Shown here: in pieces, positions 34,030 to 50,278 of the stretch
Layout of the letters: every line of letters begins with the position of its first letter
Numbering within the stretch: the stretch's first letter is position 1
Origin: Rotaria sordida
Taxonomy: Eukaryota > Rotifera > Eurotatoria > Philodinida > Philodinidae
Direction of reading: 5' to 3'
Length of the DNA: 64,000 bases
Assembly (NCBI GenBank): GCA_905250125.1
Contig: CAJNOL010000404.1
Location: 1-64,000 of the forward strand
Made by a program: the position numbers and the translations under genes
Notes under the pieces: model-generated
The model's input: only the letters and a program-made list of their open reading frames with translations
What the model was told of the DNA's origin: nothing
Database searches by the model: none

Positions 34030-37000
34030 TTATTTTTGTTCTAATGAAAAAGGATTTGATGAAAGTACAGTATTTACAAATGATGGTGGTTGATGAATAG
34101 TTTTTATTATGTTTGTTTCATTTATTCGTTGTTTTGGTTGATTTGATGGTAATTGTAATAATGTATTAAGTATACTTGTTGTTGATGTTGATGATATTAT
34201 TTGTTTATTTTGTTTTTTATTCATTGATTTAATAGGACGTTTTTCTTTATCAGGTGCCCATTCTATATCATCAATTGATGGTAAATTTTTTGTTCGATGG
34301 CGTCCTCGTTTTGTTGGATTAGTTAAATTTAATGAATCAGTTGTTGGTATTATTGAACGATCATTTGTTAAAGTTGAACCTTTACGTTTTCGTGTTGATG
34401 TTGATGATGAAAGAATAGTATTTAAAAAAATTGAATTTGGATCTTGTTCAGGTGGAATTGTTAAAGTTATTAATGTATTATCATTAGAATTTAAACCCGT
34501 ATAAAGAAATGGTTCTTCTAAATAAAAACTTGTTAGTACAAGCCTTACGTGATTAAAATATGAAATATAAAAGCTGTTGTTACTAATTATTGGAAGATTG
34601 TTTTATTCTATCTATTTCGAGGTATATTTTTTCATTATTGTTTTATTTAATCCTTCAGAAATATAATAAGAGAATAAATCATGAGTTCCTGATCATCCAT
34701 ATATATAATGTTCAGTATCAGTCTGACGTCCCTGGCCCAGGTCAAATAATTCTATAAGCGGAAGGCCTCAAGGGCTGTTATATAGAAATACCTTATGGGC
34801 TGNNNNNNNNNNCATAGATCCTCAAGAGCTATTATGTGGAGGTACTCATAGTTCTACAAGGGCTATTATATGAGGATACCCATAGGTCCATAAGGGTTAT
34901 TATACAGAAGTACCCATAGGTCCTCAAGGACTATAATGCTATAAGGGGGTAGGGGATAAGAGGCTAAGGATACAGGGACATAAGCAATAAAGCTAAAAGA
35001 GTAGAAGAAAATAAGGGTATAGTGGATAAGTAGATGAGGCTGTACGGGATATAAGGGATAATGGAATAAAACTATAAGAAGTAATACCACAAGAGTATAA
35101 GGCTATAAGATCTCTATATATATCATGCGAACTGTCTGATTGTCTATTACCGAATCAAGACCAAAGGACATATGTGAAACTTTACAGGAAAAAAGCATCC
35201 GTGTAGTATGCATGGGTTCTCGCTAGTTTTAATTGTAAAAACGAAGTATTTTAATCTATCATAGTTATGAACAGGGCCTATCTGCATAACATGCTAAATG
35301 GACAATTAGTTATTGATACTAATTCACAATGCCAGTATTCGTTTTGATAGAAAACAAATAAAGGTGAATAGTGATTCAAAGTTAGTCTACTAGTCCTTTG
35401 TCGAGAATACATTTCCATAATGAATTCATTCATTTAAAATAATGTTTTAAATCTACTAAATCCTATACAAATCTTCTATTGCCTACATCTTAAGTCTGAA
35501 ATATGGATGTGCATTCCATTGATCGCTTAATTATTGTGTTGATGAAACTTCTTGCATACTTAGTTCACTTTGTACTCGATAGAACTTTTCAAGCGCTACA
35601 AAACACGAACTACTTTCTCTGGGCCACTTAACAAAATTCTTAGTCTACTATTATCGAGGCCCAATTTTTAGTTTCTCCGGCTAATATTCCCCAGTATTTG
35701 ACTTCAAACAAACATAATATTTGAAATCAGCATAAAAAAAGTGCGTCGAACTTATGTATTTTACAGATTTTTTTTATTGTTTAGTTATCCGAATTTTTGT
35801 CTTCTAGTAGCATTTTATAAGCTCAGAATTTGTTTTCTACTATCCAGATGATCTTTTGATTAAAATCATTTTTTTTTAATTGACCCCTGAGATGTAATAC
35901 TGGTTCATAATACAAGCAATCGAAGATTTGAATTTAGTTTTAATATATCGTGAAGGTAGACCCACACTCACATCTATGATAGATGAAAATAACTTGATTT
36001 TAGAATTAAAATGATCAGAAATTCATTCTTAATATGACTTAATTAGATTAGATCTTCTATTCACCTGAATCTTCTATGTGTGATGATATAGTAGAAGTAA
36101 TATGTTCGGTTTTTTTCTTTTTATTTTCATCATCAATTTCTTCGACTAGTGTTCGATTTGATCTTGGTGATATTATTATAATAAAATCAAGAATTTCTTC
36201 CTAAAAAAAAATAAAAACTTATTTTTTTTTGTTTTCTTCGAAAAAATGAATTTTTTAATATAGATAAAATACCATAATTAATTTATCAATTAATTGTTGT
36301 GTTAAACGAAAACGATATTTTCCATTTTCAGACATATATAATTTATCATCACATTGACCTAATTCAATTAAACCATTACGAGATTTAAGTCGTTGACGAT
36401 AATGATCGATTTGATTTGTATATTGTTTTTCACCGGTTAGAAATAAAATAGATGCATTTATTTGAGTAAAATCATTCTATTAATAGAAATCAACAAGATT
36501 AATTTATTTTTTTGTTGTATAAAATTTATCTTGTTTTTTTTTTTTTTACTTTTGTTTCTTCAGATAAAGCTTCAAATGGTAGAGACATACAAATGACAGT
36601 TGAAACAGAACAAACAAGTGCAGCTTTAAGTGCAAGAATACAACCAACATTCCAACCAAGAAACATTATATGATGATTTGGATAGAGTTGACGAATCTTA
36701 AAATAAGAATTTATTAATTAAAAATTCAAGAATATATTTCTAATTCAACTCTATGTGAATATTTTTCTTGTCTAATATCTTTTGCACTTGTTTATAGAGC
36801 TCATCACGTTAAAAATTTTCGGATCCCGGATTCGATCGAACTGCACTTTGATATTCGTAATAAAATCTTCTAATCGGTATTGAATAGGCATGTTGAAGAA
36901 ACTTTTTTTTTCTGGGTTTTTTTGTATTCGGTGACTAACGCACTCTGTACATATCCAAGATGACTAGTGATATCGCGTGACCACTGTAAGAGAAGATGTG

Positions 37001-40000
37001 TTTCTCTAGCACTAGCAATAAAATGGCATTAGTTTTCGTCGTAAATGTAATCATTTAAGAAACGAGCACTAATGACATATATCTTTTTTAGAATTCTTAC
37101 CTAGACAATAGGGTTCTGACCGTCGACAAAATATGACCTTGAACAAAATTTTTGAGATGTCTCTATCGCATAATCGATTATGATTAATATTCATTTTATT
37201 ATGGGTTCCATGCTGCTACTTCAAAATAAAAATTTCTTATACTTCAATTCTACTTGATAAGCATTAAATATTTTTCTATTATATTTATCTTAGCAGTCTT
37301 TTTATGCCTTTTTGTTTCGATAGTTAATTCCTAAGTATTCTATTCGTTCTATCAGCAGTAGTTTGATACTTCACATTAGATTATTCAGTCTATCACCAAT
37401 AGAAATATACGAAAAGTATATCGAATACAGCGCTAAATACAGAAGTGAATATTGAAAATTATGAAGACGTTTGTGTACAATTCAATTAATTAATAAAAAG
37501 AAGTAGAAACAAGTCAAAAGGAAGGATTTCAGGCTTGACTATTGTAGATCTACATGCAATGGTATAAATGATCAAAGATCGAAGGTCTCCTGTGATTCTA
37601 AGAACTATTAGCAATTTTCAGAAATATTTAAACGTGAGCTTAACTCGCTTCCACAATTGCCTATAAAGTTCGAAAAACGCTTGGATAGTTTCCGAACTCC
37701 AGCTATCTAATTACCACAATTTTGTTGTAAACCTTCTAGTATAATCTACCTATAAAATCATAAGTTTTCGAAATATTCTTCTAATATTCTCGGAAGTGAA
37801 ATCTATAGAAAAACAAAAAGTGGTTGTATGTTAACTCATCAGATTCCGACTATTGTAGACAAGAGTATAAACTTTTCGTTTAATTTACTTCATTAAATTT
37901 CGTAATAATATCTTCATAAGCTGTTTGAATTTGTAATTGTTCTGATTTATTATCTTTTTCAATTGCTATCGAAAGCATAACTATTGCTATTTGAGAAAGA
38001 TTTCGTTGCCAAAATTGAATACGTTCCATATGACCTTCATATATTAAACCAGGAATTAAAAGACAAACAATTGGTATTGGTAATGAAGACTAAAAAACAC
38101 AGAAAAAAGCGAATTTTTTTCTTTCAAAACAAATATTTGTTTTTTTTCTAACTACCAATGTTATACTATAAATAACTTCTTCAGTAAGATCATTTGGTTT
38201 TTGAAGTAATTTATTATAAACATATGAACAAAGATTTGTTGTTGTTGTTGTTGTTGAATATGATTTTGTTTTTTCAATAAATAATGAACGAATATTAGGA
38301 TACTAAATCTGATATAATGAAAACAAAATTGATTTAAAATTTTTTTAGATTTTCAAACCTCATTATAAAGTATTTGAAATAGATCTACATAATGACCAAT
38401 TAATATTCGATCAAATGTTCTACATATATATTCATGAAGCCAATCAAGTAAATTTTTATACTAGAATAATTCGAAAAATTTCATTGTTTTATTTTTATAT
38501 CAATAATTTTAATTTTTTTTACATTTGAATGAAGAGTAAGAAGTGAATAAAGTTTTGAAACAATATGATGTATTGATAAACGCCAATAGATAACATTACA
38601 ATTATTCTAAAAAAATAAAATTTCTTTTTTTTTGTTATGTAATAAAATAAAATCATTGAATTATACTGATTCACAACATAATGAAGCAATATGTGTTTCA
38701 TTAATTAATTCACGAATATCTTGAATAAATGTTTCTTGTTCTTGAGTAAGATTTTCATTAGATAATTGTTGTGAATATTCAAATGTTTCTGGAATAATTG
38801 TATTAATTGTTGGTGTCCAATTAATTTTTTTAATATTTTCATTATTCAATTTTTGATTATCATCAATATCAATAATTAAATCATTTCTAGAGAAATTCTT
38901 TTTTTTTGAAATATTAAAATAATAAACTATAAAAGAATACATACGTTGAAATTGAATTTAAAAATAATTGAACTCGTGGAAGTGCACTTGATATTGTTGG
39001 ATCATCTATCCATGGTCGACAATAATTATGATCAGGTCGAGTTTCTATTGTATATAAAGAATATATTCAAGACGTACGAGAAAAGAAATTTTAAATGATA
39101 AAATCAGTGTTTTATTCATTATGGGAATAACGTTCGATGAAAGGTTGGGTGTGAGTGAGAGACATTTGCGTCTATACCCTGCATGGAATGCTATGAAATG
39201 AAGAAAAGCTTCCAAGATATCAACATGATTTATTCTCTTGTTTGTCTAAATAATTTACATTGAATAATTTTTCGGTTGCAATAAAAGGTTTAGCTTTTTT
39301 CAAAAAAATCTTTCAATGTTTTTTGTCTTTGGAATTATTATTAATTTTGATTCTAATCCAATAATTAATTCCACTTTTTACTTGCAGGCTAAGCTCATAT
39401 TATGATATCATTATATTCTTCATACATATAATAGCAGAGATGGACAAGTCAAGTTGAAGTTCAATCCGGTTTTCATCAAGTTTTCTTTAATTGAAGACAA
39501 ATTATCGAAAACATTGTTTCCTTAATTTATATTAAAGTATTACTATCGTTTGCTAAATTATTTATTAATTTAATTATTATAAAAACAACGTATTTCCATT
39601 AAGCAAATCTTTTAGAAATGAATTGCCCAATAAAAATTAAAAAAAAAGATTTTCTACCTATTTCAACAGTCATCATCTTATTTCACGCAAATTCATTCTA
39701 TGGATATATTTTGCTAATCTTCATTTCTATTTTTCCATTACATTTCAAGTTAGAAAACCGAAATTGAAATGGATAAAATACCTTTAGCTACGACCTTCCA
39801 TTCAAAAGTTATAAGCATCACAAAAATCGAAAAAAAAGTGAAATTTATGGGAAAATCGACTAAAAAACGCAATTTTTCGATTTTTGTGATGCTTATAACT
39901 TTTGGAGAGAAGCTCGGAGACGTCTTATTTTGCAGAGAATTGGCTGCTCTATAATTCTGGACTGTTAAAAAAAGTTTTCTGTTGTGGCTTTTGGACGTTG

Positions 40001-41268
40001 AAAAATTAGGATTTAGGTTTTCCAGAAACCCTACTTTAGGAAAATTCATGATGGTTATCATTTTGTCGAATTCTTGTTGGCAACAATATTCTCTATTCAA
40101 ATCACTATTTGGATTCGTTTCTAGCACTTAAGGCTACGAAAAAAAATCCAAATTACATCTTGTTGAACAATTTTGGGACCCACTGTATATACATTTTTAG
40201 ACTTGACTTGTTCATCTCTGAGTAATAGACGGATACCTGTAAAAACTATGGCCATGTATGGTTACTTTATTTTTTAATTACATCAGATATTTTATAAATA
40301 AATGGTTTTAGAACAGTTGCTCACTAGGACACTTGCTCGTAAACATACTTCGTAGTAAATATATATACGAGATATATGGCAATATCCTTTAATACTAACA
40401 ACAGAAAACAAACACGACACTCTACAAAGATAGTAAGCGTTAAATGTATTTTAACTGATCCTTGATGTCTGCATGTGAATCTTGAACTAAATTGTGTAAT
40501 CGTTGGTTTAATGATTCGTTTTGATGGTTGACTACCAGAAATAGCATTAATGATATTCGAATATATATTATATTCTTCTTTGATTAATTTATCCAAAAAT
40601 GTCCATAATGTGGGATGTTTACATTGAAATGCACAGTTCAATTTTCGATGCCATGCTTCCACGTAGTTATTTGGCTGATGCATATAATTTTTCATATGCG
40701 CTGCCATATTCCACAGATTAAGGGAAAATGTTGCTGTTCGTCTTCAGCGTCCACGAAGACGATCGATACAGTCAATTTTGTTCTGTAGTCTTTCATTTAT
40801 TATTAAGCAGTCATTTCATTCGAGAGCAACTATCCTAGTGAACAAATGTCCAGATTCTCAAATAAACTATCAAGATAACTATGGAGATCGTCAGAATTCA
40901 AAAGGCCAAGACATGAACTTGACCGGGTTCACACCCGAACTTTTTTCCATCAATATCTGCTACCCTTTATGTATATGAACAAGTAAAGGATCAAGGTTCT
41001 AACTAATCTCAGAAACAAAAAGTCAACGTGAAGCATTTCCAGCAAAAATCACTCTGTCACATCCAAGATCATTTATAATAAGAAAATATTCACTAGTGCA
41101 AGTTCTACTATATTTGAATAATACCTTGTTTTTTCTTTCTAAAATTCTAATTGATCTAAACCATCAATACATACCTTTTGTAGTTTCATTATGATAAAAT
41201 GGTGCTTGATTTAAACATACATCATATAGATTTTTATATGTCGATGAAATCCATTGACGAAAACGCAT
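34030..41268 (-). CDS. KANSL3: KANSL3, NSL histone acetyltransferase complex subunit 3
   Basis: Eleven exons in frame: 41268-41175, 39044-38945, 38886-38667, 38606-38523, 38460-38359, 38302-38156, 38089-37889, 36696-36550, 36476-36273, 36200-36065 and 34517-34030, about 640 residues. KANSL3 is a scaffold of the MOF-containing NSL complex in the nucleus and carries an alpha/beta-hydrolase-like fold. Matches to the family are DHNYCRPWIDDPTISSALPR near the start, a helical part with WRLSIHHIV and LLDWLHEYI, then the hydrolase-like core: PIVCLLIPG, ERIQFWQRNL, HHIMFLGWNVGC (GWN-G nucleophile-elbow position without a Ser), CMSLPFE, ASILFLTGEKQ and GLIELGQCDDKL. The tail is Ser/Thr-rich. The last intron holds a Helitron and the assembly gap, the first a MULE relic. 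It starts 178 bp after ERGIC3. A TTTTAG acceptor (41275-41276) lies six bases before the ATG. Confidence 0.92.
34696..35226 (+). mobile_element. Non-autonomous Helitron, copy 1
   Basis: Lies in the last KANSL3 intron. It begins TCCATATATATAATGTTCAG after an A. It ends CTAG before a T, with a 7-bp hairpin (CCGTGTA at 35199 and TGCATGG at 35209) just upstream: the TC...hairpin-CTRR layout and A/T insertion site of Helitrons. Inside are repeats of about 33 bp built on CCATAGGTCCTCAAGGGCTA and a purine-rich part. It shares both ends and the minisatellite with 56162-56759. A gap of 10 unknown bases is inside. Confidence 0.8.
34803..34812. other. Assembly gap (10 N)
   Basis: Ten undetermined bases within the minisatellite of Helitron copy 1; the true repeat number here is unknown. 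Confidence 0.99.
39804..39903. repeat. Perfect 31-bp stem hairpin
   Basis: AAAAGTTATAAGCATCAC onward (39804-39834) is repeated in exact reverse complement at 39873-39903, with a loop of about 38 bp. In the first KANSL3 intron, near the MULE relic. Confidence 0.75.
40324..40790 (-). pseudogene. MULE (Mutator-like) transposase relic
   Basis: The minus-strand frame includes LRGR, a stop, RRTATFSLNLWNMAAHM, then NNYVEAWHRKLNCAFQCKHP and TLWTFLDKLIKEE. This is the typical C-terminal region of MULE transposases (arginine-rich patch, LWN, NN-VE-WH motif, then the helical tail). It is interrupted by a stop in the Arg-rich patch and lacks the catalytic core, so it is a fragment. It sits in antisense-free position, same strand as KANSL3, inside its first intron. 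Confidence 0.75.
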
Positions 41269-41446
41269 ATTTATCTAAAATTGATAACTTGTTTTCTTTT
41301 TTCATATCTATCGTTATTATACACCAAAACTAGTTTCTTTCATTAACAATAAAGATAAAATAACAATTCTAGCGACAATCAAAAACAAAAGAAAACTTTC
41401 TTTTATCAATATAAAAATAATATTCCAAAAAAAAACAAAAAACCAT
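41269..41446 (-). promoter_or_regulatory. 178-bp ERGIC3-KANSL3 junction with candidate trans-splice acceptor
   Basis: The minus strand has a T-rich tract ending in TTTTAG at 41275-41276, six bases before the KANSL3 ATG. No minus-strand AATAAA is seen. The short distance and acceptor fit an operon junction; a conventional promoter cannot be excluded. Confidence 0.5.
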
Positions 41447-44278
41447 TTAAGTTGCTTTGTCTAATTCAAGTTGTTTATGTAGAAGACAACTACCACGATA
41501 AATAAAAGCATCAATTAAACTTGAAACAGTAAAAACACCACCCTACAACAAATATATAATGTAAATCATCTATGAAAAAAAAAAGAAAAGTAAAGAAGAT
41601 ATTTTTTACTAACAATAATTGCACATAATGATGTTAAAAAATGTGCTAATGAACGTTTTTGTTCAATAAATTTAACCATTATTGCACTTATTTCATAGGT
41701 AAAAAATGTTCCTGGTATTTGATGATCGGATGAATCATATAAATTTTTAATAATTTTTTTATGTTTTGTAACTGAATATTGATTTGTTATTAATTGTGTT
41801 TGATTTAAAAAAACATATGCTGATGGTACAATTTTAACATAATAATGATAAAGTACAGCACCATTATCATGTAAATTAACAAATTGTTTTGTATTTGATA
41901 ATGGATTTATTTGATTTGGAAATTGTTGTCCAAATGTTAATTGATCAATATAATGTGTTGTATTAAGCAAATTTAAACGTATATTTCGTAATGAATGTAT
42001 ATGTATATGATGTTGTTCAAATGATTGACCAGGTGCAATATGAAAATTTCCAGCTACTTTATTTACTTCTAAATGACCATGTATTCGACAACCTTCGTTT
42101 ATTTCTGTTGTACTATCATCATTATTTGAATTAATCATACCAATTGTTTTTCCTTCACGAATACATTGCTGAACACCAGCTAAATATAGTCAAATTATGA
42201 TTTTTATTTATTTCAAAAACAAAAAAAAAGAAATGAACTAAATTAGTAAAAAAAATACTAGTTAAGACTTATCATGCATTTAATAAATTTAAAACAAGTT
42301 AGAAATTAAACTATCTTCATAATATAACTACATACACTCATAAAGAATATAAATTTATTCCGATTGAAATCTTTAATTTTGATATATATTTGAAAATATT
42401 GATTTAATTTCTAAAGAATTATAAACAAAAGTATGACTGATAAGTGAAGTCTCTGAACTAGCTAATTGCTTTAAAATGTGCATTATGTAGATCTCTAATG
42501 AATTGTAAACAGAGAGATATGCAGAATCTGAAATACGAGAAAAAAAAGTTGTCTCAGTCAGAACTAAAGATAAGCATTGAAAAATTTTTTAAAATATGAT
42601 ACAAATAAATTCTAAAATAGTCTGGTATCGTAACCAAAAGAACTTGCTCCTGCATATCTCTAGATATCAATAACCTGAAAAAAGTTTGTATTACTACTGA
42701 GATACTGTAGTTTTTAAGCACTCCTCCTTTGCAAAAACTAAATTTTCGAATTTCAACTTGAAATTTTGCACAACAATAGGTTTCACTAAGAATTGTTTAT
42801 TGTTCCTATTCTGAAATGAGAATATCGAAACCTGCCGATGTACAAGATATACGTTTTTCGGTGTTCTTGAAAGAGGCTCTAATATTGAATAAAAAAAAGA
42901 AAGAGTTACTCATTTAGGTCTATATGATGCATATTGTCACTATTTTAAAGTGATTAATCAGTTGGCAAATTTCCCTCATAAGTACCAAGAGATTTATTGA
43001 ACAATAGAAGTTTGTTTTACTATTTGAAAATATTCATTAGAATCACATTTTAATTTTCAATTTTGTATTAATACAGGGTATCCCAAAAGTCATGTTCATT
43101 TAAGAAAATTGAATATCTCCATTATGGCTCGAGCTAACGAGCTGATTTTTTTACCAATAATAGAGGCATGTTCAGGCTTCATATCCATAAAGACATACTG
43201 AGAGAGATTCTCTGTTAAGTATACTGCTTTTTTTTCTATCTGTGAAAAAGTAAATTTTTCTTGTTGAGGTCAATAGTGATACTTAACAAAGGTTCTCTCT
43301 AGACATGTCTTTATGCATATAAACTTGGTGCATGCTTCTATCACTGATTAAAAAAATCAGCACGTTTGCTCGAGTCATAATGGAGATATTTAATTTTCTT
43401 AAATGAACATGATTTTTGAGATACCCTGTACTTAAATCTGACTTGATTAAATTGTATCGACTATTCATAAAAATGAAACTCTTTATAAAGATTAATAAAG
43501 TAAACTTCTTTAACTCGATTACAGGTTTCAGTGATCTATTTTCTACCATAAATAATTCAATATGATCTCTATGAATAATTTCTGGAATCAATAAATTTTA
43601 TTATATATTCTTATAGATAATAAAATACTTTTCGTTTAATTTTTAGAAGCTTCTTAAATTTTTTCCTAGATACATAGATACATTCTAATTAAAATCATTA
43701 ATTTAATTCTTTTCAAAAAAATTTTATATTTATTTACTTGGATCAAATGACCATCCTTTAACTCTATATGCTGCTTTAACATCATTACATGTCGGACAAC
43801 ATTTATGTGCAGCTGTTTCAGCACCATAACAAGATTCACATTCAGGAATTGTTGTTGTTGTTGTTTCTAAACTATTATTATTTAATTTTGGTAATGATTG
43901 TAATGAAACTTTAACAATATCATTTTCAATTATATTTCCATTTAAATCTAATCTTGTTTTATATAAATTATGTATTATATCAGTTTGTGTATCACCTGAT
44001 ACATCCATAGCATCAACAGTTAAATAACTACATGGTAAAACAGGATATTTAATATCAATTGTTATATTCATTTTTTCTTGTCGACTTGTATCAACAAATA
44101 AAACTTGTACAACATCAATTGTTAAAAAATATTTTAATTCAATAAATAATAATATAAATATAATAGTTGAACTAATTATTGTAACAAGACCACCACTTGT
44201 TGTACGTATACGAAAATCTTCAAGTGTTTTAGCATATGCATCAAAACGTTTTAATTGTCCTGACATTGAATCCGTCAT
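41447..44278 (-). CDS. ERGIC3: ERGIC3, ER-Golgi intermediate compartment protein 3
   Basis: Three exons (44278-43738, 42179-41614, 41542-41447; phases 1 and 0) give 400 residues. ERGIC3 (Erv46 family) is a cargo receptor cycling between ER and Golgi with ERGIC2/Erv41-type partners. It has two membrane segments flanking a large lumenal domain. Seen here: the N-terminal KRFDAYAKTLEDFRIRT, the first membrane segment (VTIISSTIIFILLF), YLTVDAMDVSGD, the CESCYGAE ... KCCPTC cysteine cluster, HGHLEVNKVAGNFHIAPG, THYIDQLTFG, then the second membrane segment (HFLTSLCAII GGVFTV) and a short tail ending LDKAT. The dilysine-like signal at the end is not obvious. The first intron (1.56 kb) has a TA-flanked MITE. 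It lies head to head with ACTR1. Confidence 0.97.
43074..43428. mobile_element. Palindromic MITE with mariner-like ends, TA target
   Basis: Starts CAGGGTATCCCAAAAGTC after TA (43072-43073) and ends GATACCCTG before TA (43429-43430). The arms are inverted over most of the length (CATGTTCATTTAAGAAAATT and complement). The sequence CAGGGT-TCCCAAAAGT is typical of mariner terminal repeats. It lies in ERGIC3 intron 1. Confidence 0.82.
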
Positions 44279-44488
44279 ATTGTGATTGAATGAAATATGT
44301 ATATATATATATTTTTTTTTAAACAACAATTATTCTTTGTTTTATTTATTCATTGGTTATTTAATTTCAACGAATCAAAAAAAAGTCCATATTCAACCAT
44401 CTATTAATTGGTTGCTTATGAGCCCTTTTTCATTTCTTACAAAGACAAGAGAAATAGATTGTTATTAAAATTTAACAAAAAAAAAATT
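44279..44488. promoter_or_regulatory. Divergent promoter region between ERGIC3 and ACTR1
   Basis: Only 210 bp separate the two start codons, on opposite strands. The region is AT-rich with a (AT)n run near 44298 and T runs. It must hold both 5' UTRs and probably one shared bidirectional promoter, since each gene seems to lead a run of same-strand genes. No TATA box or factor site can be named. Confidence 0.6.
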
Positions 44489-49960
<5,472 letters not shown>

Positions 49961-50278
49961 ATTTAGCAACATTCCTTTATCTATTAAATCTCACTTTTTT
50001 TTTTTGAACTATTGTGTCTTGTGTTTTTTTTTTCTGCTCCTATATCTTGCTATGGTGATTAGACATGTTTTCTTTTTTCTGCTCTCTTAACATTTGATTA
50101 TTCAACTATTCGATAATGGTTTTATTGTTTGTTTAATGCGCTAGTTCGTGCAATCTTTACATCCGTTGTAATGAACAACATAAACACTATTGTGTATTTT
50201 ATTATTGATAATTTAAAAAAACAAAAAAACTTCATTTTTAGATGTATAAGTAAAATAAAATAAGAAAACGAAAACAAG
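49961..50278 (+). promoter_or_regulatory. ACTR1-MOGS junction with candidate trans-splice acceptor
   Basis: The 318-bp gap has a T-rich tract ending TTCATTTTTAG at 50231-50241. A 37-nt leader follows, with a four-codon upstream frame (ATGTATAAGTAA), then the MOGS start. No AATAAA precedes the acceptor. It fits an operon junction but could also be a normal 5' UTR intron. Confidence 0.45.

Noticed and set aside
40778..40978. Plus-strand 66-residue frame
   Set aside because: Opposite the MULE relic inside a KANSL3 intron; no recognisable product.
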